Positions 21,235 to 32,649 of a DNA stretch of 64,000 nt are shown here, piece after piece. Source of the DNA: Begonia masoniana. Taxonomy: Eukaryota > Streptophyta > Magnoliopsida > Cucurbitales > Begoniaceae. Positions within the stretch are counted from its first letter, which is position 1, and every line of letters begins with the position of its first letter. The notes beneath the pieces are model-generated. The model worked only from the letters and a program-made list of their open reading frames with translations, did no database searches and was not told the DNA's origin. The stretch lies in the NCBI GenBank assembly GCA_022432975.1, contig CM039509.1:15075790-15139789 (forward strand), written 5' to 3'. A program made the translations under genes and the position numbers.

Positions 21235-22472
21235 TGACACAAAATTCCTTAAGAAAAAGATCCGTGTTCAAACCCACAAATATTCAAGAAGTGCTCGGGT
21301 GACTAGTGTTGTGTAAACTTAAAATAAAGAGAAGAAAATAATAGAAATAAAGTACAAGAAACTAAATTAATGCTAGATGATGCAATGGCCGAGAGTTAGA
21401 TGTTAGATGATGGCATGAAGCATGAAGAAAAAAAAAATAAAAGAAAATGAAGAGAAAAGTGGAAGAAGAAGTAATGGAATGAAGGAAATAAAAATGCAAT
21501 AAAATAAAGGTGATTTGTGTGGCCGAAATTTAGAGAGTGAATGTGGGTGAAATGTGAAGACAATAAAATAAAGAATACCCTTGGCAGATCCGTAGAGCGA
21601 TCTTACGGGTTAAGCTCTCGGATAAACGTTTTCTGGGAGGAAAACGACCACCGTAGGCCGGGATTTTCGTCCTCAATCCTAATCCCAATGGAAAAGGTGA
21701 GAGAATAGCTAAGAGCTATCCTAGCAACCCAAGCTAGGTTAGCAATGGAGGGCTACTCCACTTGGTTCAAAAAACCAAGGAAAAACTCAAAAGGTTACCC
21801 ACTTTAGAAGAAAGAAATAGAAATTTCATAAATGAACAAAAATTGTCATACATGCACCAATGTCATGAATTTATAGAAATCCTAGGGTGGATTAGGGTTT
21901 CCATAAGAATGAATGAATGGTGACCCTTGGATGAAAAAAGATGGATGACCAAGATCAAAGCAAACAAGCACACATCCTAGGGAGGAGATGAATGTCATTC
22001 CTAAAGGGATCAATGGAGGGAATCTTGCCACATCATCAATCCATGTTGCCACTAACTCTTGTACTTGCAAAATCATACCTTTAAATGTAGGCTCTTCTTT
22101 GGGCCATGGATTCCTTTGGGCTCCATTTGTTGTAGACTTTTTCCTTGAATATTTGAGTTGAAATTCTTCAACCCATAATCCACCAACATACATCTAACCC
22201 TAACCACACAATCTAATGCATGAAATGCAATTATAAAATCCTTACAATAAAGGCGAATGTATGCCAAATAAGTTCAAAAATAAAAATTACAAAAATAGGG
22301 CCCGGGAAGACAAATTCCCATTGGGCTAAGTGATGACTCCTCCAAGCGATCCATATGCAATCCTTCCTCATAAATTTTTCCTACAAAAATAAAAACACAT
22401 AATAAGTAGAGAATTTAGATAAGATAAGGGATTCTACCAAGTTTCTTTTAGTATGCATCCCGAGGCATGTCA
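21235..22472 (-). repeat. Gy-B 5' LTR
   Basis: On the minus strand it runs TGACATGCCTCGGG to GAATTTTGTGTCA. A TATA-like TCTATAAATTC lies at 21868-21878. Confidence 0.95.
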
Positions 22473-22477
22473 CCCTT

Positions 22478-23718
22478 CCTCCTGGATCCCCTTCAGGTGG
22501 AGCTGGCCCCTGGCGTTCTCCTCGACCCCCGAACAGCCACCGCCCACGATGCCAAATCTACAATCGAATGGGCCATTCGGCCTTAAAGTGTTACTATTTC
22601 CTAGACCCAGCCTATCGCCCCTCTAACCCCCGAGCCCTCTTCCCTTCAGCCCAAGCCAACTTCCTTAGTTATCCTTCTGATCCAACCCAACCACCAAATC
22701 CTTACCCCTATTATCCAGCCCAAACCCTTACCCCTTTGATCCAACCCAACCATCAAATCCTTACCCCTATTATCTGGCCCAAACCCCAAACCCACCCATT
22801 TTCTCTGCTGGTCCGGTTCACCCTCAAACCAATTACATTTCTGAACACTCCCCGAACTCGCCCTCTGTCTTTCCAACAAACTCCTCCGGCTTTCTCCCGA
22901 CACCGTCTTCCTCTCCGTTGGCCGCACCTTGGATTCTCGACTCCGGCACGACCCACCACTTCACGCCAGACTCGAACACCCTCTGCCATCTTCAACCTCT
23001 CTCTGGCCCGTCTCAAGTGGCCACGGCAGAAGCTAATTTACTTCCCCTCTGTCTTTCAAGTTCAACTATAATTCCGGCCGTCGGCCGCTCTCTGCATTTA
23101 CAAAATGTCTACCATACTCCTCACATCTCATATAATCTATTGATTGTTTCCAAATTATGTCAAGACAACTCTGTTTTTGTGGAATTTCATCAAAATTGTT
23201 TTCTGGTTAAGGATCAGAATTCTCACCGCATCCTGCTCTGTGGTTCCCTCAGTGATGGTCTCTACCATGTTCCGTCGCCTGCTCCACTTTTGTCTCTTGC
23301 TGCTCGGCTCAGTCCTTCAGCACCTGTTTTGGACAACATTTGGCACCTTCGACTGGGTCACCCCTCCGCTCCTGTTTTGCAGCAAGTCATGAAAGCTTGT
23401 AATCTCCGTACCACTTCCTTTTTGCATCAATTTTGTACCCCTTGCCAAATGAGCAAAAATCATCAGTTACCATTTCCAATTTCTCAATCTCATGCTCAAT
23501 TTCCTTTCGAGCTTGTACATACTGATGTTTGGGGTCCATCCCCGGTTAAATCTATTAATGGTGCACGATATTTTGTCTTATTTGTTGACTACTGTACTCG
23601 TTTTACTTGGTTGTTCCTTTTGAAATTGAAAAGTGAAGTGTACAATATCTTTGTGAATTTTCATACATTTGTCTATACTCAGTTTGGTGTTAAAATCAAA
23701 ACTATCCAATCGGATTGA
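22478..23718 (+). pseudogene. Co-B gag end, protease and first half of integrase, broken
   Basis: Gag resumes after the nested element. The zinc knuckle at 22550 has lost its second Cys (CQIYNRMGHSALKC; TAC where TGC is expected at 22559-22561). A proline-rich linker follows, with a frameshift before 22918. Protease motif WILDSGTTHHF, integrase HHCC region (HLRLGHPS, CTPCQMSK) and HTDVWGP are readable. A TGA at 23716-23718 replaces the Trp of QSDWGGEF. Confidence 0.87.
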
Positions 23719-26016
23719 GGTGGAGAATTCCAGTCCCTCAGTCCTCTGTTCAAATCTCTCGGCATTCAGCATCGTGTTTCATGTCCTTATACTCCAAATC
23801 AGAATGGCCGAGTCGAACGAAAAAATCGTCATGTGGTTGAAACCGGCCTTGCATTACTATTCCACTCTTTAGTCCCTCAACATTTTTGGACTTATGCTTT
23901 TACCACGGCCGTTCAATTAATCAATCTCCTACCCACCCCGGTCCTAGCTCACAAGTCTCCTTTCAAATGTTTATTTAACAAACCACCAAATTATTCATCC
24001 TTACGGGTTTTTGGTTGTTTATGTTTTCCTTGCCTTCGCCCCTTCAACAAACATAAACTCCAACCTCGGTCCCTTCCCTGTGTGTTCTTAGGTCCCAGCC
24101 CTCACCACAAAGGGTTTCTTTGTCTCGACCCTACCTCTCACAAAATTCATATCTCTCGTCATGTTACATTCGTTGAGTCTCAATTTTCGTTTTCTTCTCT
24201 CAGTAAAACTGTCACTGAATCCTCTTCAGTTGCTCTTCCCATTCCTTGCATATCCTTCCCTCCCATCATTCCATCCCAGTCTACTATATCCTCCCCACTT
24301 CTCTAGGTCCCTGTTCCCTCTCCCATACCTACGGGTCAACTCTTTCCCCCTCCTTCTTCTCCTCCCACCTCAACTGATATATTGCCTTTTCCAGTACCCA
24401 ACTCACCTGTCTAAAATACTCATCCCATGACAACCAGAGCCAAAGCCGGTGTTTTTAAGCCCAAGGCCTTCCTCATTGAGCCTGCCCTTGAACCAAAAAC
24501 CTTCAACCAAGCTGCCAAATTTCCCCACTAGGTCATCGCTATGAAAGAGGAACTCCATGCTCTCAAAGAAACCAAAACCTGAACACTAGTTCCTCTCCCA
24601 AGTGGCGCAAAACTTATAGGGTGCAAGTGGGTCTTCAAGACTAAACTAAACCCTGATGGACAAATATCTCGGTATAAGGCTCGTCTTGTTGCCAAAGGGT
24701 ATGATCAGACAGAAGGTATTAATTATGACGAGACATTCAGTCCAGTGGTCAAATCCACCTCCGTTCGAACAGTGCTTTCCTTAGCAGTCTCATCTCGCTG
24801 GATTATCAGACAACTAGATATCAGCAATGCCTTCTTACACGGGGATCTAACTGAAAAGGTGTACATGCAACAACCTCCTGGCTTTATTGATCCATCTTAT
24901 TCGTCGGCTGTTTGCTTCCTACATAAAGCTCTCTATGGTCTCAAACAATCTCCTAGAGCCTAGTACACCAAGCTATATACTGCTCTCATTAATTGGGGTT
25001 TCTCCGCATCAAAGTCCGATTCATCACTTTTTATATGCCGCACATCGTCATCTATAACTATTATGCTCGTGTATGTCGATCACATTATTGTGACAGGTGA
25101 CTCTCCTTCTGCGATAGACCATCTCTTGGCGTATCTACACTCCCAGTTTAAAGTCCGAGACCTCGGACCGTTATCATACTTTCTGGGTATCTCGGTCACT
25201 CCCAGTCCTACTGGTATGAGTTTTTCTCAATCGAGATATATATCTGAGTTACTTCACAGGGCAAATATGGACTCTTGCAAACCGGTTGCAACCCCTATGG
25301 TGGCAGGACCTGTTTTATCTGTACATTCTGGTACCCCTCTACGTGATGGGTTTCTATACCGCAGCCTAGTTGGAGGCCTACAGTATTGTTGCCTTACACG
25401 TCCTGATATTGCGTTTGCCGTCAACAAGGTCTCACAGTTTATGCATGCACCTTCCGAAGTTCACTGGCAAGCTGTTAAGAGAATTCTACGATATCTCAAA
25501 GGTACACAAACTCTCGGTATCTCTTTCATGCCCTCAGCTTCTTTCGATTTGACATGCTATACGGATGCCGACTGGGCTTCCTGCCCAGATGACCGCAAGA
25601 GCACTAGTGTCTTCTGTGTTTTTCTAGGCACAAACCTTATTTCCTGGTCCTCCACCAAATAGAAGGTTGTCTCACGTTCCAGTACAGAGTCCGAATATCG
25701 CAGTGTCGCAAACGGTGTGGCTGAAATTTTATGGTTACAGTCCCTCCTCCAGGAACTGGGTATTATCTCTCTCAATGCACCTACCATGCTCTGTGATAAC
25801 TTGAGTGCCACTTACCTCGCTTCCAACCCAGTGCTACACTCAAAATCCAAACATGTAGAGATTGATTTTCACTTTGTCAGGGAAAAGGTGCTTCAAAAGA
25901 AATTAGTGGTCAAATTTACTCTGTCGGAAAATCAACTGGCTGATGCGCTTACCAAACCTCTTCCTCCGACTCCGTTCTCTCTTTTTTTATCTAAGATCTT
26001 TGGCCTAAGGCCTTGA
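23719..26016 (+). pseudogene. Co-B integrase end, RT and RNase H, broken
   Basis: One frame from 23719 to the stop at 26016, interrupted by TAG 24304, TAA 24412, TAG 24529, TGA 24580, TAG 24961 and TAG 25660. Integrase (YTPNQNGRVERKNRH), reverse transcriptase ([25 protein letters not shown]) and RNase H ([26 protein letters not shown]) are readable. The catalytic YVDD box is YVDH (25072-25083), which should abolish polymerase activity even without the stops. Confidence 0.92.
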
Positions 26017-26029
26017 TCTTGAGGGGGGA

Positions 26030-26241
26030 TATTAACAGAAGTACCTTTACTGTTGTAGTTTAGTTCTTTTAGTCTGATTAGTTTACTTTAGTTTACTTTT
26101 CTGTACCTGTTTTATCATTGCTTTTCCTTTGATATATATGTGTAAGAATTTACAGATGAATATAGAGTTAATTTACAGAGCCATCATTTTTCTTCTTCTT
26201 CACCCTTCTGGTTATCAAATCTTTACATTCAAAACTCAACG
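26030..26241 (+). repeat. Co-B 3' LTR
   Basis: Starts TATTAACAG right after the purine tract TGAGGGGGGA (26020-26029) and ends ACTCAACG before the CTCCA duplication. Confidence 0.93.
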
Positions 26242-26390
26242 CTCCACTCTTCTGCGAAGAGTACTGTAACTAAAGTATTTAAATTAGATTATCTTATGAG
26301 CCCCATGCTGCCATTTTCGCAGCAGAAACTTCGCTTCAATGATTGCTAATATCATTGTTTATTGTAGCCGAAAAGTTGAGAGTTGATTAT

Positions 26391-26609
26391 TATTAGCACA
26401 TATAGTTAGTGTTAGTTTAGTTCTTTTGTAACTAGTGTCATTTCATGTTATCATTACGTTTTTTCTCTTTCATAGATATACTTGTACAAACATTACAACA
26501 CTTGTAATTTCAGATTGACAGAATAGTACACATCGTGGTTGATAGCTTCTTCTTCCCTCTGTGCTCTTCTTCCTTCCTTCTGCAAATCTACAGCTTACAA
26601 AACTCAACG
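26391..26609 (+). repeat. Co-C 5' LTR
   Basis: 219 bp, TATTAGCACA to ACTCAACG, followed without a gap by the primer binding site TGGTATCAGAGCC (26610-26622). Confidence 0.95.
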
Positions 26610-26622
26610 TGGTATCAGAGCC
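26610..26622 (+). promoter_or_regulatory. Co-C primer binding site
   Basis: TGGTATCAGAGCC directly after the LTR; gag ATG at 26628. Confidence 0.95.
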
Positions 26623-26627
26623 CGGTT

Positions 26628-29600
26628 ATGGCCTCCTCCAGCTCGACTATTCCCTCCTCTCCCCCTCCCTCTCCTCCAGTCTCTATTTTTTCTCCTCTAC
26701 CTCCCTTACCCACAGTCAACCAAACACTTACAGTGAGGCTCAACAACTTGAACTACCTGGTCTGGAAGGCACAGCTTCTCAACATCGTCATGGCTAACGG
26801 CATCGAACATCTCCTGGACCCCTCCTCTCCCTCACCTCCGCAATTTCTGGATGCCAACTCCACCCAAGTCAATCCTGACCACACCCTCTGGCAACGTTAT
26901 AACCGCATTGTTATGAGGTGGATTTTTGCCTCTCTGTCCGAGGATCTCCTTCCTCAGATTGTTGCTTTCTCCACCGCCGGCGAGATTTGGTCCTCTTTGG
27001 AACGCCTTTTTGCTTCCTCCTCCATGGCCCGAATCACAGATTTGCGAAGCCGCCTGCATTCTCTCTCCAAAGACGGCCTCTCGGCCTCTAGCTACTCCCA
27101 AAAGTTCACCGCCCTGTGCAACACTCTTGCGGCGGTCGGCGAGCCTGTCACCTACAAAGATAAAATGATCTATTTCCTCAATGGGCTGGGCAGCGAGTAC
27201 AACGCGTTTGTTACCTCGGTTACAAATCGCGCCGATGAACCTCCGCTCGAAGAGGTCCAGAGCCAGCTCCAAATTTTTTATTTCTGCCTGGAAAAACAAA
27301 ACCCCCTCATCGCCATTCCGACCTCGGCTCAGATGCAAGCGCATCTCGTCTTTCAACGCCCCCCTCGGCCGTCGTGGAGCTCTCAACCGCCTGCCCCTGT
27401 TCGATCTCCATTCTCGCCCGCCCCCTTTTAGTGCGGCCCTGGTTTTCCTCAGTAGGTCGGGCAATGGCGGCCCTCTCGGCCCACGAACCAGGCCCGTCTT
27501 CGTTGCCAGATCTGCAACAAACCGGGCCACTCGGCCCTTCGCTGTTACCAGCTTCCCTCTGTAGAGCAGCAAGCCTTCTCTCCAGCCCCAGCCCAGGCCC
27601 ACCTTACCTACTTCCAACCCGCCTCCGCCCCAGCCCAATCCTTTTTCCCTCTCACTCCCACCCGCCTCGACGCCTTATCTCCTCCATCTGACCCGGCCTG
27701 CCCCGATACTATCTTCTCCCCTGCTCCTCGCCAGATCTCTCCCGGTCTTCTTCCTACCCCTGCCCTGTCGCCGGCAACCCCATGGGTCCTCGACTCTGGC
27801 GCTACCCATCACTTCACGCCAGATTCTCAACTTCTCAGCCGCCCTCAGCCCCTCCCTTCTCCATCGCAAGTCGCCACTGCCGAAGGTACTCTCCTCCCTC
27901 TCTCCCAATTTGGTTCTGCTTCTATTCCGGCAATAGGCCGATCACTCACTTTACAGCATGTCTATCACTCTCCGAATTTGTCTCACAACCTCTTAAGCGT
28001 CTCTAAGCTCTGTCACGATAATTCTGTATTTGTTGAATTTCACCTGACTTCCTTTTTTGTCAAGGATCGGACCACGCACCAGACGTTGCTCCGTGGCTGT
28101 CTCCATGATGGTCTTTATCATACCCCTTCTGTCGCCCCTCTTTTGCTGCTCCAGGCTCGGTCTTTTCCTCCAGCAACTGCTCTGGAGAACTTTTGGCATC
28201 ACCGATTGGGGCACCCTTCCTCCTCGGTGATGCAACAAGTTCTTCACACCTGTAATGTGCCTTTTAAAATGAACCAGCCATCTTTTTGTACCTCCTGCCA
28301 AATGAGCAAGAGTCACCAACTCCCCTTCTCTCTTTCTCAGTCCCATGCACAATCCCCTTTTGATATTGTACACTCGGATGTTTGGGGTCCATCTCCCATT
28401 AAATCAATTACTGGTAATCGATATTTTGTTTTATTTGTGGATGACTGTACTCGCTTTACTTGTCTCTTTCCTTTAAAATTAAAAAGTGATGTGTATTACA
28501 CTTTTGTTCACTTCTATCACTTTGTTCAAACGCACTTCAATGCAAATATTAAAACTTTTCAATCGGATTGGGGTGGTGAATTTCAGGCTCTCACTCCTCT
28601 TTTTAAATCCCTTGGCATTCAGCACCGTGTCTCCTGTCCATATACCCCTAACCAAAATGGTAGAGCTGAACGCAAAAATCGTCACATTGTCGAAACGGGT
28701 CTCGCTCTACTTTTTCACTCCTCCGTTCCTCTCCATTTCTGGACTTATGCCTTCCTCCATGCTGTCACTTTAATCAATTTGCTTCCCACTCCTGTCCTCC
28801 AACATAAATCTCCCCACGAATCTCTGCTCCATAAAGTTCCTGATTACTTGTCTCTTCGTGCTTTTGGTTGTCTGTGTTTTCCCCTCCTTCGTCCATTTAA
28901 TCAACACAAACTTCAACCTCGTTCTCGACCTTGTGTCTTTCTCGGCCCTAGTCCCCATCACAAAGGTTATCTCTGTCTTGATCCCGAGTCTCATAAAATA
29001 TATATCTCCCGCCATGTCACGTTTGTAGAGTCTCAATTTCCCTTTGCCTCCACTACCCCCTCTATTTCCACTACCACATCACCCTATGAAATTTCTATCC
29101 CTTCCGTTCCTCCTCTGACTCACACCCCTGTTACTCCCTCCCCCTCTCTCCCTCTTATACCAGTTCCCTCTCCTCTCCCTGCGCCTGACCCTGCCCCTCC
29201 TTCTCTCATGCCCTCCTCCCCTATCCCTCATTCTCTTCCACCCGTTACCTTACCCCTACCCGCTCCCTCCGCCCCTAATACTCATCCTATGACGACGAGA
29301 GCCAAAGCCGGTGTTTTTAAGCCCAGAGCCCTCCTTATGGAGCCTCCCACTGAACCCAAAACCTTCACCTAAGCTGCCAAATCACCTCAATGGCTTGCCG
29401 CCATGCGAGAGGAATTTTCTGCTCTCCAGTAAACCAATACTTAGACTTTGGTTCCTCCTCCCTACGGTGCGAAAATAATAGGTTGCAAGTGGGTTTTTAA
29501 AACGAAGTTACATCCCGATGGCACGATTTCTCGGTATAAGGCTCGTCTCGTCGCCAAAGGGTATGATCAGACTGAAGGTGTTGATTATGATGAGACTTTC

Positions 29601-30878
29601 AGCCTCGTGGTCAAACCTACTTCTGTTCGTATCGTGCTCTCTTTAGCTGTCTCTTCTCAGTGGCCTATTAAACAGCTTGATATCAGTAATGCTTTCCTGC
29701 ACGGTGATCTCACTGAGAGGTTCTACATGCAACAACCCTCCGGTTTCGTTGCTACCTCATCTCCCTCGGCTGTTTGCTTACTCCATAAAGCCCTCTATGG
29801 CCTCAAGCAATCTCCGAGAGCCTGGTACACTAAACTCCACACTGCCCTACTTCATTGGAGTTTCTCCGCATCACCGTCTAATTCATCCCTCTTTATCCGT
29901 CGGACACCATCTTCTGTCATTATTATGCTTGTGTATGTGGATGATATCATTTTGACAGGCGACTCCCCGCCTTTGTTAGAGCAGTTTCTTAGCTATTTGC
30001 ATTCTCAGTTTAAAGTCCGGGATCTCGGGCCTCTGTCCTACTTCCTGGGCATCTCTGTCACTCAGACCTTTGCTGGTATGCATCTTTCTCAGTCTCGATA
30101 CATCATGGATCTTCTCCACAGAGACAATATGGCAACTTGCAAACCGGTCCCGACTCCTATGGTGGCTGGACCGATCCTCTCTTTACAGTCTGGCACCCCT
30201 CTTCAGGATGGTTATATGTACTGTAGCATCGTTGGTGGTTTGCAATATTGTTGTCTTACGCGTCCCGATATCGCCTTTGCCGTCAATAAAGTTTCCCAGT
30301 TTATGCATGCTCCGTCGGACGCTCACTAGCATGCCGTCAAGCGCATCTTGCGCTATCTTCAAGGTGCTCTCCATCTTGGCATCTTTTTTAAGCCCTCTGC
30401 CACTGTTCATTTAACGTGCTATACGGATTCCGATTGGGCTTCTTGCCCAGATGACCGAAAGAGCACTAGTGGTTTCTGTATTTTTCTCGGTCCGAATCTC
30501 GTATCATGGTCCTCTACTAAACAGCACGCCGTGTCTCGTTCCAGCACGGAATCCGAGTATCACAGTGTTGCCAACGGTGCAGCCGAGATCCTTTGGATTC
30601 AGTCTCTACTACAGGAACTCGGTATTACTTCCCCCGGCCCACCCCTCATACTCTGTGACGATCTCAATGCTACGTATCTGGCGTCCAATCTCGTCCTGCA
30701 CTCTAAATCCAAGCACGTGGAGATCGACTACCACTTCGTTCGGGAAAAGGTTCTTCAAAAGCGGTTGTTGGTCAAATTCACCCCTTCGGAACATCAGTTG
30801 GCCGACGCCTTCACCAAACCTCTACGCCCGGCTTTGTTCAACAGCTTTCTCTCCAAGATCTTCAGCCATCGGCCTTGA
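26628..30878 (+). pseudogene. Co-C Gag-Pol polyprotein with six in-frame stops
   Basis: A single frame runs from ATG 26628 to the terminal stop at 30878. UBN2-type Gag is at 26628-27300, a complete CCHC knuckle (CQICNKPGHSALRC) starts at 27504, and the protease DSG is at 27792-27800. The integrase HHCC and core lie at 28190-28760, a proline-rich linker at 29040-29290, RT at 29450-30330 with YVDD at 29934-29945, and RNase H at 30348-30878 ([17 protein letters not shown]). Stops are TAG 27429, TAG 27453, TAA 29370, TAA 29430, TAG 29442 and TAG 30327. Several sit where Co-B or the family has Gln or Trp. No base is lost or gained, unlike Co-A and Co-B. The stretch 27978-29372 (464 codons) is open. 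Confidence 0.93.
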
Positions 30879-31107
30879 TCTTGCGGGGGGTATTAGCACA
30901 TATAGTTAGTGTTAGTTTAGTTCTTTTGTAACTAGTGTCATTTCATGTTATCATTACGTTTTTTCTCTTTCATAGATATACTTGTACAAACATTACAGCA
31001 CTTGTAATTTCAGATTGACAGAATAGTACACATCGTGGTTGATAGCTTCTTCTTCCCTCTGTGCTCTTCTTCCTTCCTTCTGCAAATCTACAGCTTACAA
31101 AACTCAA

Positions 31108-32465
31108 TAGGGGTGTACAAAACCCACCCAGACCGAAGAACCGGACCAGAACCGACCTTTTTGGTCCGGTTCTGGTCGAGTTTTCTTAAAAAAAAATAAA
31201 TTTTGGTTTTGCTAAAGCAGAACCGAAATTGTTGGTTCGGTTTTCGGGTTTACTGACAAAAACCCGAAAAACCAGAACCGGACCACTCAAAACACACAAA
31301 ACTGAAGATTTTTCAGTTTGTGTCAAAATCCCTAATTTTCATTCTGTTCTGTCGACTCGAAGCTCAGTTCAGACGAGAGGAGACGAGAGACTGTCTCGCT
31401 CGCCTACGCCGAAGCCGAAGCCAAAGCCTTCAATCTGTCGTTCAACCTTTTTTCTCAGCCGTCGCCGACGCATTCAGTCTAAATCGGAGCTCTCTGAAAC
31501 TCTGAGTAAGTACAGGTATTCCATTTCCCTCCAGCTCATCGTTCGTAGTACTTCGTATCTCTATTTTGCGTTCATTGTGTTGCTGTTTTTGGGAGACTCT
31601 TCGGACGTGACCGAGAGCATTTGATTGTTAGTTTTCCGAGCTACAACCTGCCAATCATCGGTTTTGTTGTGTTGTTTTGTGGGTGTTTCATTGCTGTTAA
31701 TTTTGTGTTGCTCTTTATCTGAATTTTTCATCGTGTTGCTGTTAATTTTTTGCTGCCAATCATCGTTGTTTCATTGCTGTTTTTTGCTGTTAATTTTTTG
31801 CTGCCAATCATCGGTGTTTCATTGCTGTTTTTTTTATGTTAGTTTTCCGAGCTACAACCTGCCAATCAATAATCATCGGTTTTACTATTTTTTTGTTGTT
31901 TGCTGCTGTTTTTTTGCTGTTATGTTGTCTGGGATGATTTACTTTTTGTTAAATTAAATTTTTGACAAGTAGTTGTATTTTATAGGATGGAAATTGGAAA
32001 CAGAAAACTTTAATAAACTTAGATGATGTTTTGGTTAGATGATCGTGGGATGCTTGCCAGTGATAATACTATGATGCCAATGAATGCTGACTTGAAATAT
32101 GATTATGATTTTTCTTCTTCTGCCGAGTGCCCATGACTTAAAATTTTAGCATTTCCAGAGTTGAATCAAATGCAGCTCTTTTATAATTGTATGTTTTTCT
32201 TTTTTCAAAATGAGGGGAAAGTTGGTGCAAATGCACTGCCTGTTGAAAAAAAATTGAAGTTTAGTTTGAAATTTTTTATTAAAAAAATATTTTTTAATGG
32301 GAAAACCGGAACCGGACCAGAACCGAAACCGAAATTCTGGTCCGGTTCTGGTCTGGTTCTTATATTTTTTTTATGGTACCGGTCCTAAAAAATGAAAACC
32401 GAATATTATTGGTCCTGTCTTAATTTTTTCCAAAACCGGACCGGACCGGACCACGTACACCCCTA
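31108..32465 (+). mobile_element. Non-autonomous hAT-type DNA transposon
   Basis: The terminal inverted repeats are TAGGGGTGTAC at 31108-31118 and its complement at 32455-32465. The 8-bp target duplication is AAACTCAA at 31100-31107 and 32466-32473. Eight-base duplications and TAGGGGTG-type ends are typical of hAT. Both subterminal regions are packed with CCGGTTC/GAACCGG words and form hairpins (31144-31177; 32312-32322 with 32335-32345, 11 of 11 paired), as expected for transposase binding sites. The interior (1358 bp in all) has a leader-like stretch with a possible intron donor near 31506 and T-rich repeats (31660-31930). There is no transposase frame. It is probably a deletion derivative of a larger hAT. 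Strand is arbitrary. Confidence 0.9.
31660..31930. repeat. Degenerate T-rich repeats inside the hAT
   Basis: Recurring GCTGTTAATTTTTTGCTGCC and GCCAATCATCGGTGTTTC words, about three to four imperfect copies. Non-coding. Confidence 0.6.
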
Positions 32466-32480
32466 AAACTCAACGATTAT

Positions 32481-32649
32481 ACGAGGAAAAAACATAGAAA
32501 GGTAGATTAAAAAACCAGACCAACCTAATTGAAAGAAATATTTTTTAATGACCTGAACAACAATCAACAATTAATTTATTTTAGATTTTTTTTTTCAAAA
32601 AACTCTTAAAATTTAGCGTTCATTCATCCGAACATCAAAGTATTAAAAA
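32481..32649. other. AT-rich flank
   Basis: Original flank of the Co-C insertion site; nothing coding seen. Confidence 0.4.

Larger units (their letters stand above)
16143..22472 (-). mobile_element. Gy-B: gag-protease-only gypsy element nested in Co-B
   Basis: Two LTRs of exactly 1238 bp (16143-17380 and 21235-22472) enclose 3854 bp. The target duplication is CCCTT (16138-16142 and 22473-22477). Orientation is minus: the primer binding site abuts the right-hand LTR, and a purine tract (CCGGAGAGGA on the minus strand) abuts the left-hand one at 17381. The only long frame is gag-protease; there is no reverse transcriptase, RNase H or integrase, so it must be mobilised by a partner. LTRs differ at about 38 positions by eye (about 3%), mostly G/A and C/T. 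Confidence 0.95.
15142..26241 (+). mobile_element. Co-B: Ty1/copia element split by a nested gypsy element
   Basis: LTRs at 15142-15345 (204 bp) and 26030-26241 (212 bp; an 8-bp difference near 26084) differ at about eight other positions (about 4%). The target duplication is CTCCA (15137-15141 and 26242-26246). Without Gy-B and its duplicated CCCTT the element is about 4765 bp, normal for copia. It is a sister of Co-C at 26391. Both have LTR ends TATTA...CAACG instead of TG...CA. The coding line is badly damaged. Confidence 0.95.
26391..32475 (+). mobile_element. Co-C: young Ty1/copia element, sister of Co-B
   Basis: The 5' LTR is 26391-26609 and the 3' LTR 30891-32475, the latter split by a hAT element (31108-32465). 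The target duplication is ATTAT (26386-26390 and 32476-32480). The LTRs differ at one position (A/G near 31018) over the shared 217 bp. All coding sequence is in one frame with six stop codons and no frameshift. The LTR ends are TATTA...CAACG. Confidence 0.95.
30891..32475 (+). repeat. Co-C 3' LTR, split by hAT
   Basis: 30891-31107 matches the 5' LTR. The final CG is found at 32474-32475 after the hAT and its second target copy. A G-rich tract (TTGCGGGGGG, 30881-30890) precedes it. Confidence 0.93.

Noticed and set aside
26832..27638. 268-codon minus frame opposite Co-C gag
   Set aside because: Shadow of the GC-rich gag coding strand; Gly/Arg composition and no domain.
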